DNA of 57,359 nucleotides from NCBI GenBank assembly GCA_900316245.1, contig ONCE01000014.1:1-57359 (forward strand). The letters run 5' to 3'. The number at the start of each line of letters is the position of its first letter. Position 1 is the first letter of the stretch. Origin of the DNA: an uncultured Bacteroidales bacterium (GTDB taxonomy: Bacteria > Bacteroidota > Bacteroidia > Bacteroidales > UBA932). Below the pieces are notes generated by a model. It was not told the origin of the DNA and ran no database searches. It saw only the letters and a program-made list of their open reading frames with translations. Shown here piece after piece: positions 20,144-29,447 of the stretch. A program made the position numbers and the translations under genes.

Positions 20144-20195
20144 ACGTTACCCCCTCCCGAAACCCCTCCCCTCGGGGGAGGGACTTAAAGGGAGC
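20144..20195. repeat. Interspersed GC-rich palindromic repeat, copy 1
   Basis: The plus strand reads TACGTTACCCCCTCCCGAAA and then a CCCTCCCC/GGGGAGGG hairpin. A related copy lies at about 56100-56143 on the opposite strand (TACGTTACCCTCACCCCAAA on its complement), so this is an interspersed family. Confidence 0.6.
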
Positions 20196-20213
20196 TTTAT
20201 ACAACTATAGAAT

Positions 20214-20966
20214 CTAAAAGACCCACTTGATACCGGCGCAGGGACGTACCCAGAAACCTCTGGAAGAACCAAAGTCATAGCTGAGTTCTACCTCGCCGCC
20301 AATGTTGAAGTTGGGAACACCGAAGTGCTGGCCCACGTTGTACCAGAGCTGGGGCTCGGAGATGAACACCACATGAGAAAGCTGAGCGCTGGGCAGGGAG
20401 CCGGACTTATCGCTGAACAGCACGTGATCCTCCCACCAGAAATCGGCAAAGCCGCTGAAGCGGAGGCCCTTGAGGCCGAAGAGATCCTGCATACCCCAAA
20501 CGAAGGTGAACTGCATGGGAACCTTGCTCACGCCCTGGAAGATCTTCTTGTAGAGCACCTTGAAATTGAAGGTGTTCTTGAAGTCAGGGGTGTGGAGGAA
20601 GTAATCCACACCGGCCAGGAGAGCGTGGTTGATGAAGTAGTTCTTGTAAACACCGCCGTTGTACTCCACCTGGAGGCTGAAGCCGTTGAGGACGGGAACT
20701 TTCTGCCAGAAATTGAGGCAGCGGGCCAGTTCCACATAGGTACCGGAAATGGCCTGGGTTCCTTCATTGGACTTGTGATTGAAGTCGTGGTCCACAAAGA
20801 AGAAGGTATTTCCCCAATTGTCATTGTAGAAACCCTCGATGGTGGTAGTAACCTGCTTGCGGTCGCTACCAAAATCGTAGAAGACCTGGATGTTGGTCTG
20901 GGCCTTGGCCAGCTGGCCCAGTGCGAGCGTTGCAACAGCAACGGCAATGAAAGTTTTTTTATTCAT
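20214..20966 (-). CDS. DUF5020/Tsx-like outer-membrane beta-barrel protein
   Basis: 250 aa. A signal peptide ends near AKAQTN. The rest is alternating aromatic beta strands (IQVFYDFGSDRKQVTTTIEG, NTFFFVDHDFN, FTFVWGMQDLFG, FSGFADFWWE), ending WVRPCAGIKWVF with a terminal Phe, as in outer-membrane barrels. I recognise it as the DUF5020 group, which resembles the Tsx nucleoside channel in length and strand pattern. It sits 15 bp behind the uracil permease and upstream of the purine permease, so a nucleobase/nucleoside porin role is the natural inference. Confidence 0.8.
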   Translation of the reverse strand: MNKKTFIAVAVATLALGQLAKAQTNIQVFYDFGSDRKQVTTTIEGFYNDNWGNTFFFVDHDFNHKSNEGTQAISGTYVELARCLNFWQKVPVLNGFSLQVEYNGGVYKNYFINHALLAGVDYFLHTPDFKNTFNFKVLYKKIFQGVSKVPMQFTFVWGMQDLFGLKGLRFSGFADFWWEDHVLFSDKSGSLPSAQLSHVVFISEPQLWYNVGQHFGVPNFNIGGEVELSYDFGSSRGFWVRPCAGIKWVF

Positions 20967-20981
20967 AACAATAGGTTAGTT

Positions 20982-22334
20982 TTACTTTCTGAGGGAAGGG
21001 TTGATCTCAAAATCAACGGATTTGTCGCCTTCGTCGCGGGAGCCGAACTCGTAGTCCTTGCCCGGCAGCACGGCATTGAGGATGACACCTACCAGGGCGG
21101 CTACAGCCAGGCCGCTGAGGGTGGTGAAGCCCAGGGATACAGCGTCATTGGCGCCGTACTTGATGCCGATGGCCAGCACCAGGATGAGGGCCATCACAAT
21201 GACGTTGCGGCTCTTGGTAAAGTCTACCTGGTTTTCTACGATGTTACGCACGCCCACGGCCGAAATCATACCGTACAGCACCAGGGACACACCGCCGATG
21301 GTAGCGGCAGGCATGCAGCTGATCAGGGCGCTGAACTTGGGGCAGAAACTGAGGATGATGGCAAAGCAGGCGGCTACGCGGATCACAAAGGGATCATAGA
21401 CCTTGGTGATGTTGAGAACGCCGGTATTCTCGCCGTACGTGGTGTTGGCGGGAGCGCCAAACAGGGAAGCCAGCATGGTGGCCAAGCCGTCACCCATCAG
21501 GGTGCGGTGCAGACCCGGGTCTTCCAGATAATTGATGCCGGTAGTGGAGGAGATGGCACACATATCGCCGATATGCTCCATCACCGTAGCCAGGGAAATG
21601 GGCACGATGGCAATGATGGCGCTGAGCACCAGACCCCAGTTGGGATTGGCAAACACGTGGAAGGCCGTATTTTCCCACTTGAAGGGAACGCCCACCCACG
21701 CAGCCTCCTTGACGGCGGAGAAATCACAGAGGCCGAAGCAGGCCGCCACGAAGTAGGAACCCAGAACACCCAGCAGGATGGGGATGATCTTGATCATCCG
21801 CCGGCCCCAGATGTTGCAGACAATGATGATCAGGATGGCCAGGATGGCAATCCACCAGTTCTGGTTGCAGTTCTGGATGGCGCTGCCGGACAGCGTAAGG
21901 CCGATGGCGATGATGATGGGGCCCGTCACGATGGGAGGGAAGAAACGCATCACCTTTCTGGCGCCATAAGCAGCGAACAGACCTGCCAGGATGAAATAAA
22001 TAATGCCTGCCGAGAATACTCCGATGCAGGCATAAGGCAATGATTCCGAGACGCTGAGCCCTTGGGCTTCACCCATGGAGACTATGGCTGCATAGCCACC
22101 AAGGAAAGCAAAGGACGAGCCCAGGAATGCCGGGACCTTCATCTTGGTCAAGAGGTGGAAAACGAGGGTGCCGACACCTGCGAAAAGCAGGGTGGCGCTC
22201 ATAGAGAGACCGGTAATTACCGGAACCAGAACGGTGGCTCCGAACATGGCGAACATGTGCTGGAGGCCGAGGGTAAGCACCTTGCCCGTTCCAAGCTGAC
22301 GGGCATCGTAGATAGCTTGCTGATTCTGAGTCAT
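20982..22334 (-). CDS. uraA: NCS2-family uracil permease
   Basis: 450 aa from the ATG at 22334; the track-length upstream start lacks support because a canonical promoter lies just upstream. UraA signatures include LGLQHMFAMFGATVLVPV near residue 22, FLGSSFAFLGGYAA, the substrate motif TTYGENTGVLNITKVYDPFV and 14 predicted membrane segments. It co-imports uracil and H+. It is the first gene of the group with DUF5020 15 bp downstream. Confidence 0.94.
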   Translation of the reverse strand: MTQNQQAIYDARQLGTGKVLTLGLQHMFAMFGATVLVPVITGLSMSATLLFAGVGTLVFHLLTKMKVPAFLGSSFAFLGGYAAIVSMGEAQGLSVSESLPYACIGVFSAGIIYFILAGLFAAYGARKVMRFFPPIVTGPIIIAIGLTLSGSAIQNCNQNWWIAILAILIIIVCNIWGRRMIKIIPILLGVLGSYFVAACFGLCDFSAVKEAAWVGVPFKWENTAFHVFANPNWGLVLSAIIAIVPISLATVMEHIGDMCAISSTTGINYLEDPGLHRTLMGDGLATMLASLFGAPANTTYGENTGVLNITKVYDPFVIRVAACFAIILSFCPKFSALISCMPAATIGGVSLVLYGMISAVGVRNIVENQVDFTKSRNVIVMALILVLAIGIKYGANDAVSLGFTTLSGLAVAALVGVILNAVLPGKDYEFGSRDEGDKSVDFEINPSLRK

Positions 22335-22384
22335 ATGATATGGTTTGTATAAATTCCTAACCACACTGGCCTGTTATGACCGCA

Positions 22385-22415
22385 CAAAGGTAGTTATTAA
22401 GAATTTTTAATACAA
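22385..22415 (-). promoter_or_regulatory. Canonical Bacteroidetes promoter of uraA
   Basis: The minus strand has TTG at 22415-22413, exactly 20 bp, then TACCTTTG at 22392-22385. Both boxes match the Bacteroidetes sigma-ABfr consensus. The uraA ATG is 50 bp downstream. Confidence 0.85.
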
Positions 22416-22445
22416 GCCATCCCCGGTGAATTTCTACACAAAGTT

Positions 22446-22478
22446 ATGAACAGACCCCGGTCGGGGCCGGGGTGACGA
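22446..22478. repeat. Short CCCCGG-type palindromic repeat
   Basis: ACCCCGGTCGGGGCCGGGGT, followed by GACGATC, resembles the units at 44222-44291 (CCCCGGTCAAGCCGGGG then ATGACG). It lies in the gap after the DUF1573 gene and may also act as a terminator hairpin. Confidence 0.5.
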
Positions 22479-22480
22479 TC

Positions 22481-22984
22481 CTAGCGGTCTACGTAGTAGC
22501 CCATGGCCACCTCGGATCCGGTTTCTTCCATGAACTTACTCAGACGGCGGGCGCTCTCCTCCTTGTCGTACATTTCTTCGTAGTCGTGGTGGTACGAGGC
22601 ATCCGGCACCACATTCACGTCAAAACGGAGTTCGGCCATTCCGCTGGGCGAGATATTGCCCCAGAAACGGATGGCGTGCTCCACCTTACCCACGTTCTTG
22701 CGGCTGTCGTATTTGAGCGTCACCGTCATGGAACGCTCCGGGGGCACCACCATTTCGTGGTCGCTTTCCAGGATGATGCAGCCGCAGGAGGGTTGGATGT
22801 CCTTGACCACCAGCGGAACCTTTCCCTTGTTATCCAGGCGGATCATCACGGAAAGCTCCTGTCCCTGCAGGATGGGATAATAATGGCGCACGGGGTCCTT
22901 GATTTCCACAACGGTGTACTGCACCTTGCGGGTGCAGCCCACCAGCGCCAGCAGCGCCACCAAAAGCAGAAGGACTCGTTTCAT
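22481..22984 (-). CDS. DUF1573-family lipoprotein
   Basis: 167 aa. The lipoprotein signal is MKRVLLLLVALLALVGCT (lipidated Cys17). One immunoglobulin-like DUF1573 domain follows, with the characteristic GKVPLVVKDIQPSCGCIILE (Pro-Ser-Cys-Gly-Cys) and a later strand TVTLKYDSRKNVGKVEHAI. The domain resembles ASH/MSP-like folds and usually serves in protein binding. Its ATG shares one base with the DUF4838 stop codon (TGATG), so it is the last gene of a five-gene overlapping operon. Its role in the polysaccharide machinery is inferred from position only. Confidence 0.88.
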   Translation of the reverse strand: MKRVLLLLVALLALVGCTRKVQYTVVEIKDPVRHYYPILQGQELSVMIRLDNKGKVPLVVKDIQPSCGCIILESDHEMVVPPERSMTVTLKYDSRKNVGKVEHAIRFWGNISPSGMAELRFDVNVVPDASYHHDYEEMYDKEESARRLSKFMEETGSEVAMGYYVDR

Positions 22985-25173
22985 CAATTGAAATAGATTT
23001 CGTCAATACCTACATTGCGGGTGTGGGAAGGGATAAAGCGCAGTTCCACCACTTCCGGACGGCCGAATCCAACGGCCCCCTTGAACACCACCTTCTCGCC
23101 CTCATCCACATAGTCCACCAGGCCCTCGCGGCGCAGCACACCTATACTCCGGCCATCGGCCCATACTTCCACCGACTTGGGCGGAGCCATCCGGTGCCGT
23201 TCGCTGTTCAGGAAGGAGATGGTGAACTCTCCGGACTTGCCGGACAGGACATCGGCCGGGAGTTCTATCACCAGGTCTTTCTGGGGGTAGATCTGCCAGC
23301 CCCAGTGGTAGTTCTGGGAAATGCCGGCCACGGCGTCCGTGAGCTTGGTGGTCTTCTCGGAACCGCCGTCATAGCTTACGGTAAGCGGCTGCCGCAGCAG
23401 GAGGTCGTTGTTCCAGGCTCCGCTGGCCAGCCACAGTTCCACCTCGTTCTCATAGTCGGCCACATAGACACCCTGCTCGTTCACACGGTCCATATGGTCC
23501 ATGGCGGCATTCTCGTTGCTGGTAAGAATCCACAGGTCGTCTTCCGGAGTCATGATCTTGAGGTCTTCCACGGCCGACCATACCTCGGGTTTCACAACCC
23601 ACTCGTCACCTACCAGTTCGGCAAAACCGCCTGAACCCAGGCCGTGGATGCGGCACATCTCCAGGAACGAGAAACTCACGAACTGACGGGTCTTTTCATA
23701 GAGCACACGCTCCCGGTGGGTCATCTCCATGGCACTGGCGCGCAGGAAAACGGAGTAGAATTCACGGAAATCCTTCTCAAAGAGGTAGGACCGCAGGGAT
23801 TCCTCCATACCGCCGTACATCGGGAGTTCGGAGCCGCTGCGGCGGGCGTGCTGCTCCATGGACATAACCACGGACGCATAGAACTGGCCCACGTTGGGCA
23901 TGGCGTCCTTGTAATAATCCTTCACCATCCGGTCTATATCGGCGTCGGGATTGATGAGCAGATGGGCCAGCAGGAAGGTATACATTTCCTGCTGCATGGA
24001 ATAGAAGTAGCCGGAACCGTTGAGGAACAGGCCCTTCACTCCCCTCTTGCGGTATTGGCGGAAGCGCTCCTGCATCACATACAGGATGGGATAGGGAGTG
24101 AGATAGTCGTCAAAATTGGAAACGTAGTCCCAGATGTACACGTTGTCCGTAAGCGCCTGCCACTGCTCCAGTTCGTGGAAGAATTTCTGGCTGCGCTCGT
24201 CTTCGGAATTCCAGTTACGGGGATAGTCTATGGCCGATAGGAAAACGCCCACATTGTGCGCCAGTTTGTGGTCCGGGAGCGACTTGGTGGTGGAATAGCC
24301 CGGAATGAAGAAGGTATGCGCCGGGAAACGGGCGGCCAGACGCTCCACAAACTGGACCACGGCCGGAGTGGCGTTGGTCTTGGTGTTGCCGGCCGTCTCA
24401 CAGCGGCGGCACAGGCATACCCAGTCGTTGTCGGCCGGGCCGATAGTCATCCGGTACGGGAACTTGGAACCGTCTCCGTACTGGTCCATAATGTACTTTT
24501 CCGTCAGGTCCAGCAGCTTGTCGGAAGAGAAGCAGAACTGGTTCTGGTGTACCACGCCGTCGGCTCCCCTGGCAAAGAGTTCCTGGTCCATGTTCTGGTA
24601 ACCGAAGGAGAGGTCTCCGTTACTGCCCAGCACGCGGGAGAGGTTGTGCCCCCAGATGCCCCAGTCCACTTCCAGGTTATTCAGGGCCAGCAGATAGGTC
24701 ATATCCAGGTTCTGGTTGGTGGGCATATAGACGTCCCGGTATTCGAAGGGGAAAGTGACCACGGTGTCGCGGCCGCTCAGCAGCAGCGGCGGAAGGTCGT
24801 CGGTGCTGATGCTTTTGTCTTCCCGGCCAGCCATCTTGATGAACTGATACACCAACCAGATCATGGTACGCTCGTCCTTGGCACGGAGGTCGTAACCGCC
24901 GCCCGGCAAGTGGGAGAAGCCGAAATCTCCTCCGAAATCATCGGCCACGTGGATGCTTACTTCTACCCCTTCACGGTCCAGGATATTGGTCTCGCAACGG
25001 CGCTGAAGGTGCTTTTTGAGGTAGTCGCTCATCTTGGCGTCCAGGGCCCGTCCCTGTACGTCAGGGTGGACATAATAGGTATGGACGGCGTTGGAGCCGC
25101 GCACCAGGTTGTTGCACGAAACGGTGAGGGCGCAGGCGAGCAGCACACTAGAAAGATATCGAAAGAGAGACAT
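22984..25173 (-). CDS. DUF4838-containing lipoprotein, putative glycoside-active enzyme
   Basis: 729 aa with a lipoprotein signal (LLACALTVSCNN). It belongs to the DUF4838 type: an N-terminal alpha-glucuronidase-like domain (residues 35-125) and a TIM-barrel-like central domain with DMTYLLALNNLEVDWGIWGHN, GPADNDWVCLCRRCE, HNVGVFLSAIDYPRNW and VYIWDYVSNFDDYLTPYP. A C-terminal beta-sandwich closes it. Relatives are related by fold to GH67/GH84-type hydrolases, but no biochemical role is firmly known to me. The start overlaps the TPR/beta-barrel gene by 26 bp. In synthase-dependent exopolysaccharide systems a periplasmic hydrolase or deacetylase often accompanies the TPR-barrel exporter (PgaB, BcsZ, PelA); this protein could fill that slot. 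Confidence 0.82.
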   Translation of the reverse strand: MSLFRYLSSVLLACALTVSCNNLVRGSNAVHTYYVHPDVQGRALDAKMSDYLKKHLQRRCETNILDREGVEVSIHVADDFGGDFGFSHLPGGGYDLRAKDERTMIWLVYQFIKMAGREDKSISTDDLPPLLLSGRDTVVTFPFEYRDVYMPTNQNLDMTYLLALNNLEVDWGIWGHNLSRVLGSNGDLSFGYQNMDQELFARGADGVVHQNQFCFSSDKLLDLTEKYIMDQYGDGSKFPYRMTIGPADNDWVCLCRRCETAGNTKTNATPAVVQFVERLAARFPAHTFFIPGYSTTKSLPDHKLAHNVGVFLSAIDYPRNWNSEDERSQKFFHELEQWQALTDNVYIWDYVSNFDDYLTPYPILYVMQERFRQYRKRGVKGLFLNGSGYFYSMQQEMYTFLLAHLLINPDADIDRMVKDYYKDAMPNVGQFYASVVMSMEQHARRSGSELPMYGGMEESLRSYLFEKDFREFYSVFLRASAMEMTHRERVLYEKTRQFVSFSFLEMCRIHGLGSGGFAELVGDEWVVKPEVWSAVEDLKIMTPEDDLWILTSNENAAMDHMDRVNEQGVYVADYENEVELWLASGAWNNDLLLRQPLTVSYDGGSEKTTKLTDAVAGISQNYHWGWQIYPQKDLVIELPADVLSGKSGEFTISFLNSERHRMAPPKSVEVWADGRSIGVLRREGLVDYVDEGEKVVFKGAVGFGRPEVVELRFIPSHTRNVGIDEIYFN

Positions 25174-27961
25174 GGCCCATTAGGAGATTACGGTAACTGA
25201 CGGTGGCACGCTGGTCATAAAGGGTGTTCCAGGTGCCGGATAGCTGAATGGCGAGGTTATGGGTAATGGCCCACTGGGCCGTGACCGCCACAAAAGAGTT
25301 CAAATGGTTGAAGACCGAAGAGGTCTGGTAGTAGTTGAGGAAAAGGATTTCCGGGGCCGTACCGGCACCCGCCTGAGCCTCCACATAGGAACGGCCTCCG
25401 TCAAACGGGAAGAAACGGTAACGGAGCGATCCGTTGAAGAAAACGATATGATAGATGGTACCGCAGGTAAACTTGGCCCCGGCATACATATTCTCCCACG
25501 TATGCGTGGCGCCGATGTTACCGGCGTACATCTGTGCCTTGTCCTGCAGATAGCGGAACTGGGCTCCCAGATCCAAATCCCAGTCGTGTTTGAGATGGAA
25601 GGTACCCGTGAGGTCGCCGCTGGCAATGGGGAAGAAAGCCGTACCGAAGGAACCGCCCACCTGCAGGCTGAAGAGCTGGGCGAAATGGTGCGTCCAGGCG
25701 GTCTGGAACTGCAGGCCGCGGCCGCCGGCAGAGAGGTACATCTTCTTTTCATCATCATACTCGGGATCCCGGCTGGTAAAATTGATGCGGCTCTGGAACT
25801 CGTCGTTCTTCCAGTTGTGGCTGTAACCCACGGTGGCAATGCCCATCACGTTGTACTTGTCCGTAAAGCGGAGGATATCCACACCCGCATCCACGGTATT
25901 GTGCAGCGTACGGGCCCTCAGGGAATTCATCCGGGACTTGTACTCCCGCTCCTCCAGCAGCGAAGGCTGGTAGTTGCGCTGATACACATAGGCCGAATCC
26001 CAATCCTTGCGCTTTTCGTACACCAGGCCGCGGGAGTAACGCACGGCAGGGTCGTTGGGGCGCACCTGGAGAGCCTTTTCGAGGATCTTTTCGGCCCGGT
26101 CAATATCTTTGGATTTGAGGAGCTTGGTAGCAAAGGAGTCCGAGATGCCGGCGAAGCTCTTCTGAAGGTCTTCATCGGCCGGGAATTCCAGCAAATAGGG
26201 CGACAGGATGGCCAGGGCCTCCTCTTCCCTGCCCTGCTCCGCATAGATGGAGGCGGCCTTGATGGGGAAGGTCAGGTCTCCGGGGTAAGCGTCTATGCCG
26301 CGGAGGGCGTACGGGAGCGGGGACTCGGAGGTACGCAACGAATAACGCAGGCCCCAGTAGTCCGTGGGATCCATCTGGAGGATGGTTTCGCAGATTTCGT
26401 TGAGTCCGGTAAAGGAACCGGCCTGCAGACGGTCTCTCAGATAGGTGTAAGCCGTTTCCTTGTAGGCTCCGGCCAGCAGGCGGATGGACAGGGAATCGGT
26501 GGCGTCCATGTAGGAGGCGTAGAGGGCCTGGAGGGCGGCATCGGCCTTGCCCTGCTTGACCAGCAACGACGCGTAATCCAGGGTTACCTGAGACTCGGGA
26601 TCCGTCTTGAGACGCTCACGGAGCATAGCCACGGCCTTCTCCGGCTGGTTGGTCTCCCGGTAGCAGACGGCCAGACGGCGGACGGCCAGCACGCGAAGGT
26701 CGGGATCCACGGAGGACTTGCGCACGAACTCCAGCAGCGGAATGGCCAGGCCATAAGCTTCCTCGTTGATGTAATCGGCGGCGTCGCTCAGGCGCTGGCG
26801 GCTGATGGCCAGGTTGATGTCGTAGTCGTCCGGATACAGCTGGAAGCCCTGGTTGATGCTGCGGGAGGCCGATTCGTGACGGCCCATACGGGTGTATACA
26901 TCATACTCCATCATATACCAGCGGGGGCTGTCGCCTTGCTTCTGGCGCATTTCGGAGATATAGTGGATGGCATCGTCAAAGTAGCCGCGCTTGATGGACT
27001 GGTTCAGGAGGTACTGGAGGGCTTCCAGGCTCTTTTCCGCATCGTAGGTGCGGGTGAAGAGCTGATAGACATCGGCCTCACTTTCCATCCGGGCGCTTTC
27101 GGCCAGGAGCATCTGGTACAGCTCTTCCAGGCCGCTGTTCCGGTGCAGCGCCAGTTGGGAACGGACCATGGTGAGGGCGGCGGCGTTGCGGCCCGTCTCC
27201 ATCAGGATATCCGTTGCTTTCTTGACCAGGGGCACATTGCCCGGATTGGCGTTGATGGCGGCCGTGAGGTTCTCCAGGGCGTCGTTCATCTTGCCCTTGC
27301 GGATGAGGATGTTGGCATAGGCCAGCTGGTAGTCCACGTCGTTGGGCGTCATCACCACAATCTCCCGCAGGGCGTCCTCGGCGGCGCTGGTATCGCCGCT
27401 CAGGCGGGCCTGCTGGTAGGTGGCCTCCAGCACGTCGAAGTAGTCGCTGTTGATGGATGCGTCGTTGGGGTAAATCTGCGACAGACGGCGCAGGAGCGAG
27501 TTGGCCTCCTCGAAGTTGCCCATCTTCTTGTAGAGGTCAACTTTCCTAAGCCAGAGTCCCTTCCAGTAAGGGTTCACTTCCAGGAGCTCGTTCACATAAC
27601 AGATGGCGCTGGAGTAGTTGCCGGTCATCTCTTCCAGATTCACCAGCAACGTCTTGGCATCCATATAGTGGTAATTGATCTGACAGGCTTTCACCAGGTG
27701 GTAACGCGCCTTGTCGTAGTCCTTGCCGTTCCACCAGTAGCGGCCGGCCAGGTAATGCAGGCCGGCTTCTTCCGGGTAATACTCCATAGCCTGGTCCAGC
27801 AGCTCCTTACCCTTGGCCCAGCGGTGCTGGGAGAAGAAGTTGGTAATCTTTTCGGCGTATTCCCCGGGCGTATCACGCTGAGGGATGATGGCGCGGCTTT
27901 TCTGTGCCTGCATCACGGCAGACACGAGAAGGAGCGATATGACCAGCAACCATTTACGCAT
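25148..27961 (-). CDS. TPR-repeat protein with C-terminal YaiO-like outer-membrane barrel
   Basis: 937 aa from the ATG at 27961, which starts with the signal peptide MRKWLLVISLLLVSAVMQA. Residues about 30-640 form many tetratricopeptide repeats (for example YYPEEAGLHYLAGRYWWNGK, VRPNDPAVRYSRGLVYEKRK). Residues about 675-937 are an outer-membrane beta-barrel of YaiO type ending LMGHVSLSISF. TPR scaffold plus barrel is the layout of polysaccharide exporters such as PgaA and BcsC. The gene overlaps the glycosyltransferase by 8 bp and the DUF4838 gene by 26 bp. The likely function is export of the polymer made by the neighbouring synthase. The barrel call rests on strand pattern and terminal Phe. 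Confidence 0.88.
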   Translation of the reverse strand: MRKWLLVISLLLVSAVMQAQKSRAIIPQRDTPGEYAEKITNFFSQHRWAKGKELLDQAMEYYPEEAGLHYLAGRYWWNGKDYDKARYHLVKACQINYHYMDAKTLLVNLEEMTGNYSSAICYVNELLEVNPYWKGLWLRKVDLYKKMGNFEEANSLLRRLSQIYPNDASINSDYFDVLEATYQQARLSGDTSAAEDALREIVVMTPNDVDYQLAYANILIRKGKMNDALENLTAAINANPGNVPLVKKATDILMETGRNAAALTMVRSQLALHRNSGLEELYQMLLAESARMESEADVYQLFTRTYDAEKSLEALQYLLNQSIKRGYFDDAIHYISEMRQKQGDSPRWYMMEYDVYTRMGRHESASRSINQGFQLYPDDYDINLAISRQRLSDAADYINEEAYGLAIPLLEFVRKSSVDPDLRVLAVRRLAVCYRETNQPEKAVAMLRERLKTDPESQVTLDYASLLVKQGKADAALQALYASYMDATDSLSIRLLAGAYKETAYTYLRDRLQAGSFTGLNEICETILQMDPTDYWGLRYSLRTSESPLPYALRGIDAYPGDLTFPIKAASIYAEQGREEEALAILSPYLLEFPADEDLQKSFAGISDSFATKLLKSKDIDRAEKILEKALQVRPNDPAVRYSRGLVYEKRKDWDSAYVYQRNYQPSLLEEREYKSRMNSLRARTLHNTVDAGVDILRFTDKYNVMGIATVGYSHNWKNDEFQSRINFTSRDPEYDDEKKMYLSAGGRGLQFQTAWTHHFAQLFSLQVGGSFGTAFFPIASGDLTGTFHLKHDWDLDLGAQFRYLQDKAQMYAGNIGATHTWENMYAGAKFTCGTIYHIVFFNGSLRYRFFPFDGGRSYVEAQAGAGTAPEILFLNYYQTSSVFNHLNSFVAVTAQWAITHNLAIQLSGTWNTLYDQRATVSYRNLLMGHVSLSISF

Positions 27962-29447
27962 CGGTCTTCTTTTCTTCAGGGTTGGGTTGAACCATAGGGG
28001 CCGCCGGCTTGGGAGCCGCGGGCTTGGCGCTCTGCACACCCTTACGGGTCATATTACCCCATACCATCTGGGTACCCCAAATGTGCTTCCAGTATCCCCG
28101 GAGGCTGAAGTAGGTATTGAGCGGGTGGTACAGGAAAGGCTCCAGCAACGAGGCCAGCACAAACCACAGGTAATCCTTCTTCCGCTTGAAGGAGGTGCCC
28201 ACCCATACATCATAGGAGATGATGACCATAGTGAGCAGCTGGGCAAACACATACAGGCCCAGAAAGGCTATCCAGATGGTGTGATAGTTCACGGCTCCGC
28301 GCAGGAAGAACCAGAATACGGAAATATAACCGATGAGCTCGACCACCGGAGCCAGCAGCTCGAAGAAGAGCACATAGGTAAGGGTGAGGGCGCCGTAACG
28401 GCGGTAGTTCTTGTTGCCCACCATATCCCGGTGCACGCCGTAGAACTGGAACAGGCCACGGCCCCAGCGGGTACGCTGGCGGTTGAGCACCTTCACGTTG
28501 GGCGGACCTTCCGTCCAGCAGCAGGTCTCGGGAATCTGCACAATGCGGTAGTCTTCACCGGCATCGCACATATAACGGACCATACGGGCCACCATATCCA
28601 TATCCTCGGAGAAGGAGTCTCCGTCGTAGCCGCCGGCCTTGATCACAATCTCGCGGTCAAACATACCGAAACCGCCGGATACGTTCTGCAGGGCGTTGAT
28701 ACGGGCCAGGGCCGTCTTGCCAATCAGGAAGGAGCGGGTGTATTCCAGATCCTGGAACAGCGGAATCAAATCGTGCGGAGGACGGGCGTCCACCATCTTG
28801 CCTTCTTCCACTATGCTGCCGTTGCTCATACGCATAGTGGCACTCACGGCAATCACGCGGCGGGTAGAGGCCATCGTGGGCCAGATAATGCGGTAAAGGG
28901 CGTACTGGTCCAGTACGCAGTCCACGTCCGTACAGACAAAGAACTTGTTGGATACCACATTCACACCGGCGTTGGAGGCATCGGCCTTGGTACCGCCGTT
29001 CACCTTGTCCACGACGGTAAGGCGCTTGAAGGCTGGATTGTCGCTCTTGGTCTTGTACAGGCCGCGGAAGGGCTTGGTCTTGATTTTCTCTACGTAGGCG
29101 TAAGGGACCTTGACCAGGTCGAAGGTTTCTATCAGCAGTTCCAGGGTCTTGTCCTTGGAACCGTCGTTTACAATCACCACTTCAAAGTCCGGGTAGTCCA
29201 GGCTCAGCAGGGACTTCACGTTGGTGATAACGGTCTTTTCTTCGTTGTAGGCGGGAGCCACGATGGAAACGCCCGGCGTATAGGGCGACTTCTTGAGTTC
29301 ATCGATGGTATAGGCGTCGTCGTGGTACGTAAAGTGCTTCCGGTGTTCCAGGAACGCCAGAATGGCCATGGCCACGTAGCTGCTGAGCACGATGGTGGAG
29401 TACACCAACACGAAGTAGCTGAATACGGTATCGAACCACTCAAGCAT
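27954..29447 (-). CDS. Processive-type family 2 glycosyltransferase, membrane-bound
   Basis: 497 aa from the ATG at 29447; an upstream TTG is less likely. An N-terminal membrane segment (VFSYFVLVYSTIVLSSYVAM) is followed by a GT2 domain with all catalytic motifs: VSIVAPAYNEEKTV, VIVNDGSKD, CTDVDCVLD (DxD), SEDMDMVARM (acceptor-base ED) and the QRTRWGRG (QxxRW) motif of processive synthases such as BcsA, PgaC and hyaluronan synthase. Three or four C-terminal membrane segments would form the translocation channel. No PilZ domain is visible. It likely polymerises an exopolysaccharide and extrudes it to the TPR-barrel protein encoded next. The sugar donor is unknown. Confidence 0.92.
   Translation of the reverse strand: MLEWFDTVFSYFVLVYSTIVLSSYVAMAILAFLEHRKHFTYHDDAYTIDELKKSPYTPGVSIVAPAYNEEKTVITNVKSLLSLDYPDFEVVIVNDGSKDKTLELLIETFDLVKVPYAYVEKIKTKPFRGLYKTKSDNPAFKRLTVVDKVNGGTKADASNAGVNVVSNKFFVCTDVDCVLDQYALYRIIWPTMASTRRVIAVSATMRMSNGSIVEEGKMVDARPPHDLIPLFQDLEYTRSFLIGKTALARINALQNVSGGFGMFDREIVIKAGGYDGDSFSEDMDMVARMVRYMCDAGEDYRIVQIPETCCWTEGPPNVKVLNRQRTRWGRGLFQFYGVHRDMVGNKNYRRYGALTLTYVLFFELLAPVVELIGYISVFWFFLRGAVNYHTIWIAFLGLYVFAQLLTMVIISYDVWVGTSFKRKKDYLWFVLASLLEPFLYHPLNTYFSLRGYWKHIWGTQMVWGNMTRKGVQSAKPAAPKPAAPMVQPNPEEKKTDA

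Noticed and set aside
25259-27997. Plus-strand frame of about 910 codons opposite the TPR-barrel gene
   Set aside because: Mirror of the TPR gene; its apparent regularity is the repeat structure of the real gene.
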